Shown here in pieces: positions 42,938 to 51,912 of a DNA stretch of 64,000 bases (the first letter of the stretch is position 1; each line of letters begins with the position of its first letter). The DNA is from Rhodoferax sp. U11-2br. GTDB lineage: Bacteria > Pseudomonadota > Gammaproteobacteria > Burkholderiales > Burkholderiaceae_C. Where the stretch lies: NCBI RefSeq assembly GCF_018619435.1, contig NZ_JAHFZF010000019.1, positions 22,977 to 86,976 of the forward strand, written 5' to 3'. The notes under the pieces are model-generated. The model made no database searches, was not told where the DNA came from, and worked only from the letters and a program-made list of their open reading frames with translations. The translations under genes and the position numbers were made by a program.

Positions 42938-43633
42938 ATGACGTCTTTGCTTGAGTTGACCGCTGCCGACGGTTTTCAGTTTCCGGTGTACCAGGCCACA
43001 CCAACGGATCCGGTGCGCGGCGCCGTGGTGGTGTTGCAGGAGATTTTTGGTGTCAACCGCCATATCCGTTCAGTGACCGACGGCTTTGCAGCGCAGGGTT
43101 ATCTGGCGCTGGCGCCGTCGACCTTTCACCGGGTTCGGCAGGGTGTGGACATGGGTTATTCACCCGAGGATATCGCTGCGGGTGTGGCCTTGAAGGCTCA
43201 GGTCGAAGGGCTTCCCGCGCCCGGTGTGTTGGCCGACATCCAGGCCACGGTAGACCATGCGGCTCGCCAGCTGCCCTCGGGCAAGGTCGCAGTGGTCGGG
43301 TATTGCTGGGGTGGTTTGTTGGCTTGGCGCGCAGCTTGTGCGCTGGTCCACATCACGGCTGCGGTGCCGTATTACGGCGGTGGCATGACACAGCCGGTCG
43401 AGATCGCCAGGCGCCCTAAAGTGCCGGTGCTGGCACATTTTGCAGAGCACGACGCATCGATTCCGCTGCAAGGTGTCGAAGCCTTTCGGCTGGCGCACCC
43501 CGAGGTGGCGCTGCATCTGTACAACGCCAGCCACGGTTTCAATTGTGACTGCCGATCTGCTTATAACGCCCCTGCGGCCTCGTTGGCGTTGGAGAGAACA
43601 CTCTCTTTTTTAGAGCAATCCCTGCGCCAGTGA
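42938..43633 (+). CDS. Dienelactone hydrolase family protein
   Basis: 231 residues of alpha/beta hydrolase fold. The triad of this family is present: Cys123 in GYCWGG, Asp172 in EHDASIP and His199 in SHGFNC. VVVLQEIFGVN near the N-terminus carries the conserved Glu. It would open lactone rings such as dienelactone in aromatic degradation, but many genomic copies serve other esters. No ortho-cleavage genes are nearby. Start ATG at 42938 (an ATG 30 bp upstream is in frame). Divergent from the SDR gene. Confidence 0.88.
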   Translation: MTSLLELTAADGFQFPVYQATPTDPVRGAVVVLQEIFGVNRHIRSVTDGFAAQGYLALAPSTFHRVRQGVDMGYSPEDIAAGVALKAQVEGLPAPGVLADIQATVDHAARQLPSGKVAVVGYCWGGLLAWRAACALVHITAAVPYYGGGMTQPVEIARRPKVPVLAHFAEHDASIPLQGVEAFRLAHPEVALHLYNASHGFNCDCRSAYNAPAASLALERTLSFLEQSLRQ

Positions 43634-43654
43634 GGTCTCGCGTCTGAAACGGGC

Positions 43655-43963
43655 TCAGCCCTTGTTGCTCAGGCACTCCTTCATGAAGGCTTTGCGCTCA
43701 TCCCCTTTGAGGGCTTTGTCGCCGGCTTCCTTGTTGCAGGTTTTCATCTTCTCCTGCTGCGCTGTTTTTTTGTCGCTGCTGGCTGCGGCGGGTTTGGCGC
43801 CCAGGCAATCTTTCATGAAGGCCTTGCGCTCATCGCCTTTGAGGGCCTTGTCACCGGCTTCTTTGTTGCAGCTTGCCATCTTGCTTTGCTGCGCGGTTTG
43901 GGCTTGTACCGAACCCAGGGACAGCGCCAAGCCCAAACCCAGAATTGCCAATACTGTTTTCAT
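43655..43963 (-). CDS. PsiF-repeat periplasmic protein
   Basis: 102 residues with a signal peptide (LAILGLGLALSLGSVQAQ) and two nearly identical PsiF repeats, each with C-N-K-E-A-G-D-K-A and KAFMKxCL, separated by an Ala/Lys linker. The two Cys in each repeat may form disulfides. The repeats are near-identical in DNA too (about 43676-43742 and 43800-43866), pointing to recent duplication or gene conversion. E. coli psiF is induced by phosphate starvation; no pho box was identified here. Function unknown. Confidence 0.85.
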   Translation of the reverse strand: MKTVLAILGLGLALSLGSVQAQTAQQSKMASCNKEAGDKALKGDERKAFMKDCLGAKPAAASSDKKTAQQEKMKTCNKEAGDKALKGDERKAFMKECLSNKG

Positions 43964-44104
43964 CGGAACACCTTTCTTTGTTGCGGAAATGACCGTGGGC
44001 GATTCGACCACATAAGCTTGTCCAAAACAACCAAGGTGTGAGTCACCCGGTGTGGTCCACGCGTCAAGGAAGAGGGGGCCTGGCCTGCCGCCTAAAATCG
44101 GCCC

Positions 44105-45802
44105 ATGCTGACTGTCAAAACCGAACTCCTTGAAGCCCTGCGCCAAGCGCTGGAAGATCTTTTGCCCGGTGCGGGCGCGCGTGCCGCGTTTGAGTCACCC
44201 AAAGTGGCGGCACATGGTGACCTGGCCACCACCGCCGCGATGCAACTGGCCAAACCCCTCAAACTCAACCCGCGCCAGTTGGCAGAAACCCTGTGTACCA
44301 GCCTGCGGGCCACGCCGCCCTACCAGACCTGGGTTGAGGCACTGGAGATTGCCGGTCCGGGCTTCATCAACATCAAGCTCAAACCTGCCGCCAAACAGCA
44401 GGTGGTGCGTGAGGTACTGGCGCAGACCCAAAGCTACGGCACTCAGGTCGCCAATGGTCAACGTTTGTTGGTCGAGTTTGTCTCGGCCAACCCGACCGGC
44501 CCGTTGCATGTGGGACATGGCCGCCAGGCCGCGCTGGGGGATGCCATCTGCAACCTGTTCACCACCCAGGGCTACCAGGTGCACCGCGAGTTCTATTACA
44601 ACGACGCCGGTGTCCAAATCCAGACCCTGGCCAACAGCACCCAGCTGCGCGCCAAAGGTTTCAAACCCGGTGACGACTGCTGGCCGACCGACCCCGACAA
44701 CCCCGCCAGCAAGGCCTTCTACAACGGCGACTACATCCAGGACATCGCCAACGACTTCCTCGCCAAGAAAACCGTCCAGGCCGACGACCGCACGTTTACC
44801 GCTAGCGGGGATGTGGATGACCTCGACTCCATCCGCCAGTTTGCCGTGGCCTACCTGCGCAACGAGCAGGACAAGGACCTGCAGGCTTTCAACCTCAAGT
44901 TTGACGAGTACTACCTGGAGTCCAGCCTGTACACCAGTGGCCGGGTTGAGTCCACGGTCAACAAACTGGTGGCCAACGGCAAGACCTATGAGCAAGACGG
45001 CGCCTTGTGGCTCAAAAGCACCGACTACGGCGACGACAAAGACCGCGTCATGCGCAAGAAAGACGGCAGCTACACCTACTTTGTGCCCGATGTGGCCTAC
45101 CACATCGCCAAGTGGGAACGTGGTTACACCAAGGTGATCAACATCCAGGGCACCGACCACCACGGCACGATTGCCCGGGTGCGCGCCGGGCTGCAGGCGG
45201 CGGATGTGGGCATTCCCCAGGGTTACCCGGACTACGTGTTGCACACCATGGTGCGTGTGGTCAAGGGCGGTGAAGAGGTCAAGATCAGCAAACGCGCTGG
45301 CAGTTATGTGACCTTGCGCGATCTGATCGAGTGGACCAGCAAGGACGCAGTGCGCTTTTTCCTGCTGAGCCGCAAGCCCGACACCGAATACACCTTTGAT
45401 GTTGATCTGGCCGTGGCCAAGAACAACGACAACCCGGTGTATTACGTTCAGTACGCCCATGCACGCATTTGCTCCGTGCTCGCAGGTTGGGGCGGTGACG
45501 AGAGCACCCTGGCCGGTGTGGATCTGAGCCCGCTGGACAGCCCGCAGGCCCAGGCGTTGATGCTGTTGCTGGCCAAATACCCTGCCATGCTCAGTGACGC
45601 CGCCAGCGGTTTTGCCCCACACGATGTGACCTTCTACCTGCGTGAATTGGCCGCCTGTTACCACAGCTACTATGACGCCGAGCGCATCTTAGTGGACGAC
45701 GAAGCTGTCAAGTTGGCGCGGCTGGCCTTGGTGGCGGCCACCGCGCAGGTGCTGCACAACGGCCTGGCGGTGCTGGGTGTGGCTGCCCCGCGCAAAATGT
45801 GA
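44105..45802 (+). CDS. argS: Arginine-tRNA ligase
   Basis: 565 residues, full length. N-terminal additional domain, then the class I HIGH-type motif HVGH (135-138), the central [16 protein letters not shown], a KISKRAG in the KMSKS position, and a C-terminal anticodon-binding helical domain (ARICSVL..). Charges tRNA-Arg with arginine. Essential housekeeping gene. The next gene (SPOR protein) is 33 bp downstream on the same strand. Confidence 0.97.
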   Translation: MLTVKTELLEALRQALEDLLPGAGARAAFESPKVAAHGDLATTAAMQLAKPLKLNPRQLAETLCTSLRATPPYQTWVEALEIAGPGFINIKLKPAAKQQVVREVLAQTQSYGTQVANGQRLLVEFVSANPTGPLHVGHGRQAALGDAICNLFTTQGYQVHREFYYNDAGVQIQTLANSTQLRAKGFKPGDDCWPTDPDNPASKAFYNGDYIQDIANDFLAKKTVQADDRTFTASGDVDDLDSIRQFAVAYLRNEQDKDLQAFNLKFDEYYLESSLYTSGRVESTVNKLVANGKTYEQDGALWLKSTDYGDDKDRVMRKKDGSYTYFVPDVAYHIAKWERGYTKVINIQGTDHHGTIARVRAGLQAADVGIPQGYPDYVLHTMVRVVKGGEEVKISKRAGSYVTLRDLIEWTSKDAVRFFLLSRKPDTEYTFDVDLAVAKNNDNPVYYVQYAHARICSVLAGWGGDESTLAGVDLSPLDSPQAQALMLLLAKYPAMLSDAASGFAPHDVTFYLRELAACYHSYYDAERILVDDEAVKLARLALVAATAQVLHNGLAVLGVAAPRKM

Positions 45803-45835
45803 TCACGCAATAACAACAGGTAGCGAAGGCGAAAC

Positions 45836-46456
45836 ATGAAACAACAACGCGGCGGAACATTCTTGGGGTTTGTGCTGGGCCTGGTGGTGGGGCTGGGCGT
45901 GGCGCTGGCGGTGGCGGTGTATGTCACCAAGGTGCCGGTCCCGTTCCTGGACAAAGGCATGAATCGCCCAGCTGACCAGGACGCGGTCGAGCAGCAGAAA
46001 AACAAGGACTGGGACCCGAACGCCCCGCTGTATGGCAAGAACCCGGCTCGCCCGGCTTCGGCTGAGCAGATTGAGGCAGTGCCAGCCAAGCCAGCCGCAT
46101 CCGAGCCAGAAGCTGCCAAGACGGAGATCAAGCCTGCGGTCACCGCTGACCCCCTGGGTGATCTGGTCAAGGCCAAAGCGGCCGCCAAAGGCGCGGTGTC
46201 CGGGGCGGTTGCCGCTGATCCTTTTGTGTATTTTGTCCAGGTCGGCGCTTTCCGTACCCAGGAGGACGCCGAAAGCCAACGCGCCAAGCTGTCACTGGCC
46301 GGACTGGAGACCAAGGTCAGCGAGCGTGAACAAGCCGGGCGCACCGTCTACCGGGTGCGGATGGGGCCGTATGAGCGTCGTGACGAAGCCGAAGCCGCCA
46401 AAACCAAGCTGGAGGCCACCGGGCTGGAGGCCGCCATGGTGCGCGCGACGCGTTGA
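45836..46456 (+). CDS. SPOR domain protein (FtsN-like)
   Basis: 206 residues: a short cytoplasmic start, one membrane helix (FLGFVLGLVVGLGVALAVAVYV), an Ala/Pro/Lys-rich periplasmic linker, and a C-terminal SPOR domain (FVYFVQVGAFRTQEDAESQRAKL..). This is the plan of FtsN-like division proteins that bind denuded peptidoglycan at the septum. In Burkholderiales this gene commonly follows argS and precedes dsbA, as here. Spacing: 33 bp after argS, 55 bp before dsbA. Confidence 0.88.
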   Translation: MKQQRGGTFLGFVLGLVVGLGVALAVAVYVTKVPVPFLDKGMNRPADQDAVEQQKNKDWDPNAPLYGKNPARPASAEQIEAVPAKPAASEPEAAKTEIKPAVTADPLGDLVKAKAAAKGAVSGAVAADPFVYFVQVGAFRTQEDAESQRAKLSLAGLETKVSEREQAGRTVYRVRMGPYERRDEAEAAKTKLEATGLEAAMVRATR

Positions 46457-46511
46457 ACTTTTTGGGACGTGTGTTGCTCTGACTGCGTCACTGTTACAAG
46501 GAACGAAGCCC

Positions 46512-47162
46512 ATGCCCCTCAAAAGACGCGATTTTTGTGCCGCTGCCACCCTGGCCGGCGCCGCCCTGACCACCACCCCGTTGTTGGCCCAGGCCAAAGT
46601 GCCCCAGGCGGGCACCGACTATGCCAAGCTGCGCAAGCCCGCGCCGGTGGACGCCCCGGCTGGCAAGATCGAGGTGATCGAATTTTTCTGGTACAGCTGC
46701 CCACACTGCAACGCGTTTGAGCCGGTGCTCAACGGCTGGGCCCAACGGCTGCCCAAAGATGTGGTGTTCAAGCGTGTGCCGGTGGCGTTCCAAGACAGCT
46801 ACCTGCCACAACAGCGGCTTTTTTACGCCCTGGAGGCGATGGATCTGACCACCAAATTGCACGAGCGCGTGTTTGCCGCCATCCATGTGGAGCGGCAAAA
46901 CCTGTCAACGGAAGCGGCCATCACCGACTGGATGGCCAAACAAGGGGTGGACAAGGCACTGTTTACCAGTCACTTCAATTCCTTCACCACGGTGGCCAAG
47001 GCGCGCCGGGCCAGCCAACTGATGAATGCCTACGAGGTCGAAGGTGTGCCTGCGCTCGGTGTGGCCGGGCGTTTTTACACCGACGGTGCCATGACCAAAG
47101 CCATGGACCGGGCGCTGCAGGTGGTGGATTTCCTGGTGGCCGAGGTCCGCGCGGGACGTTGA
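46512..47162 (+). CDS. dsbA: Thiol:disulfide interchange protein DsbA
   Basis: 216 residues with a signal peptide that contains RR (KRRDFCAAATLAGAALTTTPLLAQ) and a thioredoxin fold with catalytic CPHC (Cys63-Cys66, in YSCPHCN) and the cis-Pro region EGVPALGV. It introduces disulfides into exported proteins. It is plausible that it serves Cys-rich periplasmic proteins encoded here, such as PsiF-like. ATG at 46512. Confidence 0.93.
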   Translation: MPLKRRDFCAAATLAGAALTTTPLLAQAKVPQAGTDYAKLRKPAPVDAPAGKIEVIEFFWYSCPHCNAFEPVLNGWAQRLPKDVVFKRVPVAFQDSYLPQQRLFYALEAMDLTTKLHERVFAAIHVERQNLSTEAAITDWMAKQGVDKALFTSHFNSFTTVAKARRASQLMNAYEVEGVPALGVAGRFYTDGAMTKAMDRALQVVDFLVAEVRAGR

Positions 47163-47266
47163 GTCTGGCGCTTGTCGGGCGCTACATCAGGCTTCGTTGC
47201 GGGCCGATGGGAATGGGCAGCAAGGTCGCTACAATGCATGCATAAACATGCAAGATTCGTGCCTTT

Positions 47267-47896
47267 ATGAACAACTTCCTTTTGTCGCGCCTGGTCTCGG
47301 TCCTTTTGGTCCTGGTGGCTCCTGTCGCCTGGGGTGAAAAGGCGGACAAGGACAAACCCATGAATGTGGAGTCTGACGCTTTGCGTTATGACGACGCACG
47401 GCAGGTCAGTGTGTTCACCGGCAAGGTGGTCCTGACCAAGGGCACCATTCTGATTCGCGGCGCCCGGCTCGATGTGCGGCAAGACCCGGACGGTTTCCAA
47501 TACGGTGTCGTCACCGCCGAGCCCGGCAAACTGGCGTTTTTCCGCCAGAAGCGCGAGGGGGTGGATGAGTTCATCGAAGGCGAGGGCGAAACCATCGACT
47601 ACGACGGTCGCCTGGACACCGTCAAGTTCATTTCCAAAGCCCAGTTGCGTCGTTATCGGGGGGCCACCCTGGCCGACGAGTTCAACGGTGGCCTGATCGT
47701 CTACAACAACGTCACCAGCGTGTTCACGCTGGATGGCGCACCTGCCGCTGGCAAAAACAGCAGCACCGGCCAGCCTGGCGCACCCGCAGGCCGGGTCAAG
47801 GCGATGCTGACGCCAACCCCGGACAATGCGCCGGGCAAGGCCCCTGCGTCCACGCCTTTGCGCGACACAAACACCCTGGGTGGCAGCAAGCCATGA
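47267..47896 (+). CDS. lptA: Lipopolysaccharide transport periplasmic protein LptA
   Basis: 209 residues; signal peptide (LLVSVLLVLVAPVAWG-like region) and OstA-type beta-jellyroll (PMNVESDALRYDDARQVSVFTGKVVLTKGTILI). It forms the periplasmic bridge for LPS. The C-terminal 50 residues are Pro/Ala-rich and disordered. A -10-like TACAAT is at 47230-47235. Stop overlaps the lptB start (ATGA at 47893-47896). No lptC is seen immediately upstream, where dsbA sits instead. Confidence 0.93.
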   Translation: MNNFLLSRLVSVLLVLVAPVAWGEKADKDKPMNVESDALRYDDARQVSVFTGKVVLTKGTILIRGARLDVRQDPDGFQYGVVTAEPGKLAFFRQKREGVDEFIEGEGETIDYDGRLDTVKFISKAQLRRYRGATLADEFNGGLIVYNNVTSVFTLDGAPAAGKNSSTGQPGAPAGRVKAMLTPTPDNAPGKAPASTPLRDTNTLGGSKP

Positions 47897-48714
47897 CACC
47901 CTTGGACATGGCCCCTGCTGTGCCAGCGACGCGTGCCGGTGACCGACATCGTTTCTCGGACACGGGTGAAAACGACAGCTGCCTGCAAGCCCACCACCTG
48001 CAAAAGTCTTACGGCAGCCGCAAGGTGGTCAAGGATGTGTCGCTGGCGGTGCGCAAAGGTGAGGTGGTGGGCTTGCTGGGCCCCAATGGTGCGGGCAAGA
48101 CCACCTCGTTCTACATGATTGTGGGTCTTGTGCGCGCCAGCGGTGGTGACATCACCATCGACGGTCAGTCGGTCGAACACATGCCGATCCACCGGCGTGC
48201 GCGCCTTGGCCTGGGTTACCTGCCGCAGGAGGCGTCGATTTTCCGCCGCCTCAATGTGGAGGACAACGTGCGTGCGGTGCTGGAGTTGCAGTTCGATGAG
48301 CACGGCAAGGGGCTGCGTGAGGACGAGATCGAAAAACGCCTGACCGCGCTGCTGCAGGACCTGCGGGTCGACCATTTGCGCCAGTCCAGCGCCCTGTCAC
48401 TCTCTGGTGGTGAACGCCGCCGCGTGGAAATTGCCCGGGCGCTGGCCACCAACCCGCGTTTTATCCTGCTGGATGAACCCTTTGCCGGGATCGACCCGAT
48501 TGCGGTGATCGAGATCCAACGCATCATCAGTTTCCTCAAAAACCGGGGCATCGGGGTGTTGATCACCGACCACAATGTGCGCGAAACCCTGGGCATTTGT
48601 GACCACGCCTACATCATCAGCGACGGCACCGTGCTGGCGCAGGGCACCCCCGCCGACATCGTCAACGACGCCGATGTCCGCCGGGTGTACCTCGGTGAAC
48701 ACTTCCGCATGTGA
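47893..48714 (+). CDS. lptB: LPS export ABC transporter ATP-binding protein LptB
   Basis: 273 residues. Walker A GPNGAGKTT, signature LSGGERRR, Walker B ILLDEPFAGIDP and TDHNVRETL are intact, and LGYLPQEASIFRRL is LptB-typical. It drives LPS extraction from the inner membrane with LptF/G. About 28 residues precede the normal start (at the LQAHHLQKSYGSR region), an unusual N-terminal extension; a downstream start cannot be excluded, but the ATGA overlap supports 47893. Confidence 0.95.
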   Translation: MTPLDMAPAVPATRAGDRHRFSDTGENDSCLQAHHLQKSYGSRKVVKDVSLAVRKGEVVGLLGPNGAGKTTSFYMIVGLVRASGGDITIDGQSVEHMPIHRRARLGLGYLPQEASIFRRLNVEDNVRAVLELQFDEHGKGLREDEIEKRLTALLQDLRVDHLRQSSALSLSGGERRRVEIARALATNPRFILLDEPFAGIDPIAVIEIQRIISFLKNRGIGVLITDHNVRETLGICDHAYIISDGTVLAQGTPADIVNDADVRRVYLGEHFRM

Positions 48715-48852
48715 AGCTATGACCCCCACGCTTGTCACTCTGTGTCATACGCTGCCCCCCGGGGGGGCCGCATTTTTCCTGCCGGGGCTGACCGCCAAGC
48801 GGTTCAGAAGGCTTGGGGCGGCCCGGCGCCAAAACATGCCCCCTGATCAGTC
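48715..48852. other. Spacer between lptB and rpoN with GC-rich palindrome
   Basis: Contains GCCCCCC/GGGGGGGC (48754-48768) followed by GCATTTTT, and a second GC-rich part (GGGGCGGCCCGGCGCC, near 48816-48831). This resembles GC-rich intergenic elements I recall from Comamonadaceae. It might terminate lptAB transcripts. Only this copy is seen in the window. Confidence 0.4.
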
Positions 48853-50451
48853 ATGAAACAAGGCCTGTCCTTACGCGTCTCGCAGCATCTGGCGCTCACA
48901 CCGCAGTTGCAGCAATCGATTCGCCTGCTGCAGCTCTCGACCCAGGAGCTGAGCCAGGAAGTCGACCAGATGCTCGACGAAAACCCGTTTCTGGACCGCA
49001 ATGTCGAAGAGGCCGAGCGTGAGTCCTTTGGTCTGGCGCAGGCCGACGCACCGGTCAGTCCGGCGGACCGTGAGGCCGAAGTTGCTACTTATTCAGCAGC
49101 AGAGTACCCTGACAAAACAAGGGTCAAGGCCGAAAATGACCATGAAGAAGTCGGCGTGTCGTCTGACGACATCCCGAGCTGGGATGGCGATGGCACCGTC
49201 AGCATGGCGCCCGATGACGGTGAGTGGGGTGGTGAGGCCGCCGCACGTGGCAACAACCTCAGCGGTGACGACGAGATGGATGCCACCGAGCTGGCTCGCA
49301 ACCAGGAGTCGCTGCAGAGCTTTTTGCACCGCCAGGCGCTGGCGCTGCGCCTGGGGGCTGAGGACAGTGCCGCGCTGCGTTTCCTGATCGAGTCGCTCAA
49401 CGACGACGGTTACCTTGACGACCCGCTCGATGAGCTGGCGCGTGGCCTGGCCGGTGAGGACGACTCTGAGCAGCTCGAGCAACTGGTGCACCACTTCACC
49501 GTGGCTTTGAGCCTGCTGCAAAGCCTCGAGCCGACCGGGGTGGGTGCCCGTGGCCTGGCTGAATGCCTGAGTCTGCAGCTGCAAGCCCTGCAGCGCAACA
49601 CCGATCTCAGCGACGAGTTCGACCCCGACGTGATCAAGGTCGCGCTGGCCATCTGCCGCCAGCCGATGGACCTGCTGGCGCGGCGTGACATCAAACACCT
49701 GATGCCGCTGTGTGGCGCCAGCGACGCCGCCGTGCGCGCGGCCATCACCCTGATCAGCCGACTCGAGCCCAAACCCGGGCGGCGTTTTGTGGATGTGGAA
49801 CGCAATGTGGTGGTGCCCGACGTGCTGGTGGTCAAGGTGGGCAATGGTGGCAACGCCAACTTCAGCGTGCGCCTGAACCCCGAGGTGATGCCGCGCCTGC
49901 GTGTGCATGACATCTACGCCAACGCCCTCAAAGGCCACAAGGCCGGTGGCAGCGAGGCGTCGAGCGCTCTGGCCTTGCAACAGCGGCTACAAGAGGCCCG
50001 CTGGTTCATCAAAAACATCCAGCAGCGTTTCGACACCATCTTGCGTGTGTCCACCGCGATTGTGGAGCGGCAAAAAAGTTTTTTCATCCACGGCGAGCTG
50101 GCCATGCGCCCGCTGGTGCTGCGCGAAATTGCCGATGAACTCGGCCTGCATGAGTCCACCATCAGCCGCGTCACCACCGCCAAATACATGGCCACGCCTT
50201 ACGGCACCTTCGAGCTCAAATACTTCTTTGGCTCGGGCCTGGGCACCGAATCCGGTGGCAACGCCTCCAGCACCGCGGTGCGTGCGCTGATCAAACAATT
50301 TGTCGCCGCCGAAAGCCCCAAAAAGCCGCTGTCCGACAACCAGATCTCCGACATGCTCAAAGAGCAGGGCATCGAATGCGCCCGCCGCACCGTGGCCAAA
50401 TACCGCGAAGGTCTGCGCATCGCCCCGGCCTCGCTGCGCAAGGAGCTGTGA
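48853..50451 (+). CDS. rpoN: RNA polymerase sigma-54 factor
   Basis: 532 residues. Region I begins MKQGLSLRVSQHLALTPQLQQSIRLLQLS; an acidic region II follows, then the core-binding and HTH regions and the RpoN box ARRTVAKYRE (510-519). It recognises -24/-12 promoters and needs enhancer-binding activators. Region II includes a repeat-derived stretch (49081-49141) and is longer than usual. Located after lptAB as in most proteobacteria; the usual hpf and ptsN genes do not follow. Confidence 0.96.
   Translation: MKQGLSLRVSQHLALTPQLQQSIRLLQLSTQELSQEVDQMLDENPFLDRNVEEAERESFGLAQADAPVSPADREAEVATYSAAEYPDKTRVKAENDHEEVGVSSDDIPSWDGDGTVSMAPDDGEWGGEAAARGNNLSGDDEMDATELARNQESLQSFLHRQALALRLGAEDSAALRFLIESLNDDGYLDDPLDELARGLAGEDDSEQLEQLVHHFTVALSLLQSLEPTGVGARGLAECLSLQLQALQRNTDLSDEFDPDVIKVALAICRQPMDLLARRDIKHLMPLCGASDAAVRAAITLISRLEPKPGRRFVDVERNVVVPDVLVVKVGNGGNANFSVRLNPEVMPRLRVHDIYANALKGHKAGGSEASSALALQQRLQEARWFIKNIQQRFDTILRVSTAIVERQKSFFIHGELAMRPLVLREIADELGLHESTISRVTTAKYMATPYGTFELKYFFGSGLGTESGGNASSTAVRALIKQFVAAESPKKPLSDNQISDMLKEQGIECARRTVAKYREGLRIAPASLRKEL
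49081..49141. repeat. Degenerate palindromic repeat, copy 5, inside rpoN
   Basis: TTGCTACTTATTCAGCAGCAG..CCCTGACAAAACAAGGGTC..AAGGCCGAAAATGACC, in the same orientation as copy 1. It is translated in frame in the acidic region II of RpoN, where length is tolerated. Confidence 0.55.
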
Positions 50452-50535
50452 CATTTTTGGCGCCACCCTGCTGTGCCCTCGGGGCGGCATGGGGCGTGAA
50501 GCCATCCCCTCGACGACCCTGAGGAAAGAATACCT

Positions 50536-51912
50536 ATGAACCAACTCCAACTGTTCCTGCCCTGCGCCGCTGGCGTCGAAGACTACCTGGCCACCGAGGT
50601 CTTGCGCATCACCGAACTGCCACCCGGCTGCATCACCAAACAGCGTGGTGGGGTGGCGGTGCGCACCGGCTTTGCCCACGCCATGCTGCTCAACCTCTAC
50701 AGCCGCCTGGCGCAGCGCGTGCTGGTGTTGCTGAGTTACACCGAGTACCGCTCTGAGCAGGACCTGTACCGCGCCGCCAGCGAAGTCACCTGGGAGCGCT
50801 GGTTCACCCCGCGTGAATCCATCAAGGTTGAGATCACCGCCCAGCACAGCCCTTTAAATAGCCTGAACTTTGCCGCGCTCAAGGTCAAGGACGCCGTCTG
50901 TGACCGTTTTCGCACGGTGGCCAACGGCGTGCGCCCAGACGTCAACACCCAGTGGCCCGATGTGCGTATCTACGCCCACCTGACCACCGACAGTTGTTCG
51001 CTCTACATCGACACCTCGGGTGAGCCGCTGTTCAAACGCGGCTGGCGTGTCGACAAAGGCGACGCGCCTTTGAAAGAAACCCTGGCCGCAGCGATGATTG
51101 CCGCCAGCGGCTGGCTCGACGGTGAGGGTGACCTGCAGCCGCTGTACGACCCCTGCTGCGGCAGCGGCACGATTCTGATCGAAGCCGCGCAAATGGCCTG
51201 CAACATGCCCGCCGGTGGCCAGCGCCGTTTTGCTTTCGAGAAATACCTGCCGTTCCGCAAGGCCGACTGGGAGGCCATGAAACAAGAGGCCTCAGACGCT
51301 GTGGTGATGCCCGACGCCGGCCAAAAGCCCCTGCTGTTTGGCAGCGATGTCGCGCACCGCATGGTCGACTTTGCCCAGCGCAATGCCGAGCGCGCCGGTG
51401 TCGCCCAGGTGATCGAGTTCCGGGGCGGGGACGCATTACAACGGATGCCGCCGATGGAGGTGAGCCAGGCCGGTGGTGGTGTGATGCTGCTGAACCCGCC
51501 CTATGGTGAACGGATCGAGGTGGCGGGTGTGGCCCGCAGTGGCCGTATGGAGCGCGCCCCTTTACATGCCAAACAGGCCTCTGGCCCTTATAACGATAGG
51601 GTTGATAGCTACGAGGACGATAGTGGCACAGACGAGGGTGGTGATGTACAGCAGGGCCGTTTTGGCGCCCGTGAACTACCGCAAACCGAGAACGGCGGTG
51701 AGTTCTTCAGCCAGCTCGCCACCCACTGGAAGAAAAACTACTCGGGCTGGACCGCCTGGATGCTCACGCCCGACCTCAAACTGCCCAGCAAGATGCGCCT
51801 GAAAGAATCCCGCCGCGTGCCGATGTGGAATGGCCCGATCGAGTGTCGTTTGTTCCGCTTTGACATGGTGGCCGGCTCCGCGCGTGAGCGCAGCCCCAAG
51901 CCCGCAGCGTGA
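50536..51912 (+). CDS. THUMP-domain class I rRNA (guanine-N2) methyltransferase, RlmL/YcbY N-half type
   Basis: 458 residues. N-terminal ferredoxin-like plus THUMP region (about 1-160), then a Rossmann methyltransferase with DPCCGSGTILIEAA (SAM-binding) and the catalytic NPPYGER. It methylates guanine N2 of 23S rRNA in the manner of the RlmL N-terminal half (G2445 in E. coli); there is no RlmK-like domain. A repeat copy encodes an extra stretch (around AKQASGPYNDRVDSYEDD) shortly after NPPYGER. The stop overlaps the PIN gene start. Confidence 0.9.
   Translation: MNQLQLFLPCAAGVEDYLATEVLRITELPPGCITKQRGGVAVRTGFAHAMLLNLYSRLAQRVLVLLSYTEYRSEQDLYRAASEVTWERWFTPRESIKVEITAQHSPLNSLNFAALKVKDAVCDRFRTVANGVRPDVNTQWPDVRIYAHLTTDSCSLYIDTSGEPLFKRGWRVDKGDAPLKETLAAAMIAASGWLDGEGDLQPLYDPCCGSGTILIEAAQMACNMPAGGQRRFAFEKYLPFRKADWEAMKQEASDAVVMPDAGQKPLLFGSDVAHRMVDFAQRNAERAGVAQVIEFRGGDALQRMPPMEVSQAGGGVMLLNPPYGERIEVAGVARSGRMERAPLHAKQASGPYNDRVDSYEDDSGTDEGGDVQQGRFGARELPQTENGGEFFSQLATHWKKNYSGWTAWMLTPDLKLPSKMRLKESRRVPMWNGPIECRLFRFDMVAGSARERSPKPAA
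51567..51627. repeat. Degenerate palindromic repeat, copy 6 (inverted), inside the methyltransferase gene
   Basis: On the - strand it reads GTAGCTATCAACCCTATC..TTATAAGGGCCAGAGGCCTGTTTGG, one of the best matches to the consensus. It is read through in frame, adding about 20-25 residues in a surface loop between the catalytic motif and the C-terminal part of the methyltransferase. Confidence 0.65.

Noticed and set aside
44195..45664. A 489-codon open frame on the - strand opposite argS
   Set aside because: It is the antisense of a certain argS gene; codon pattern mirrors argS and the product matches no family.
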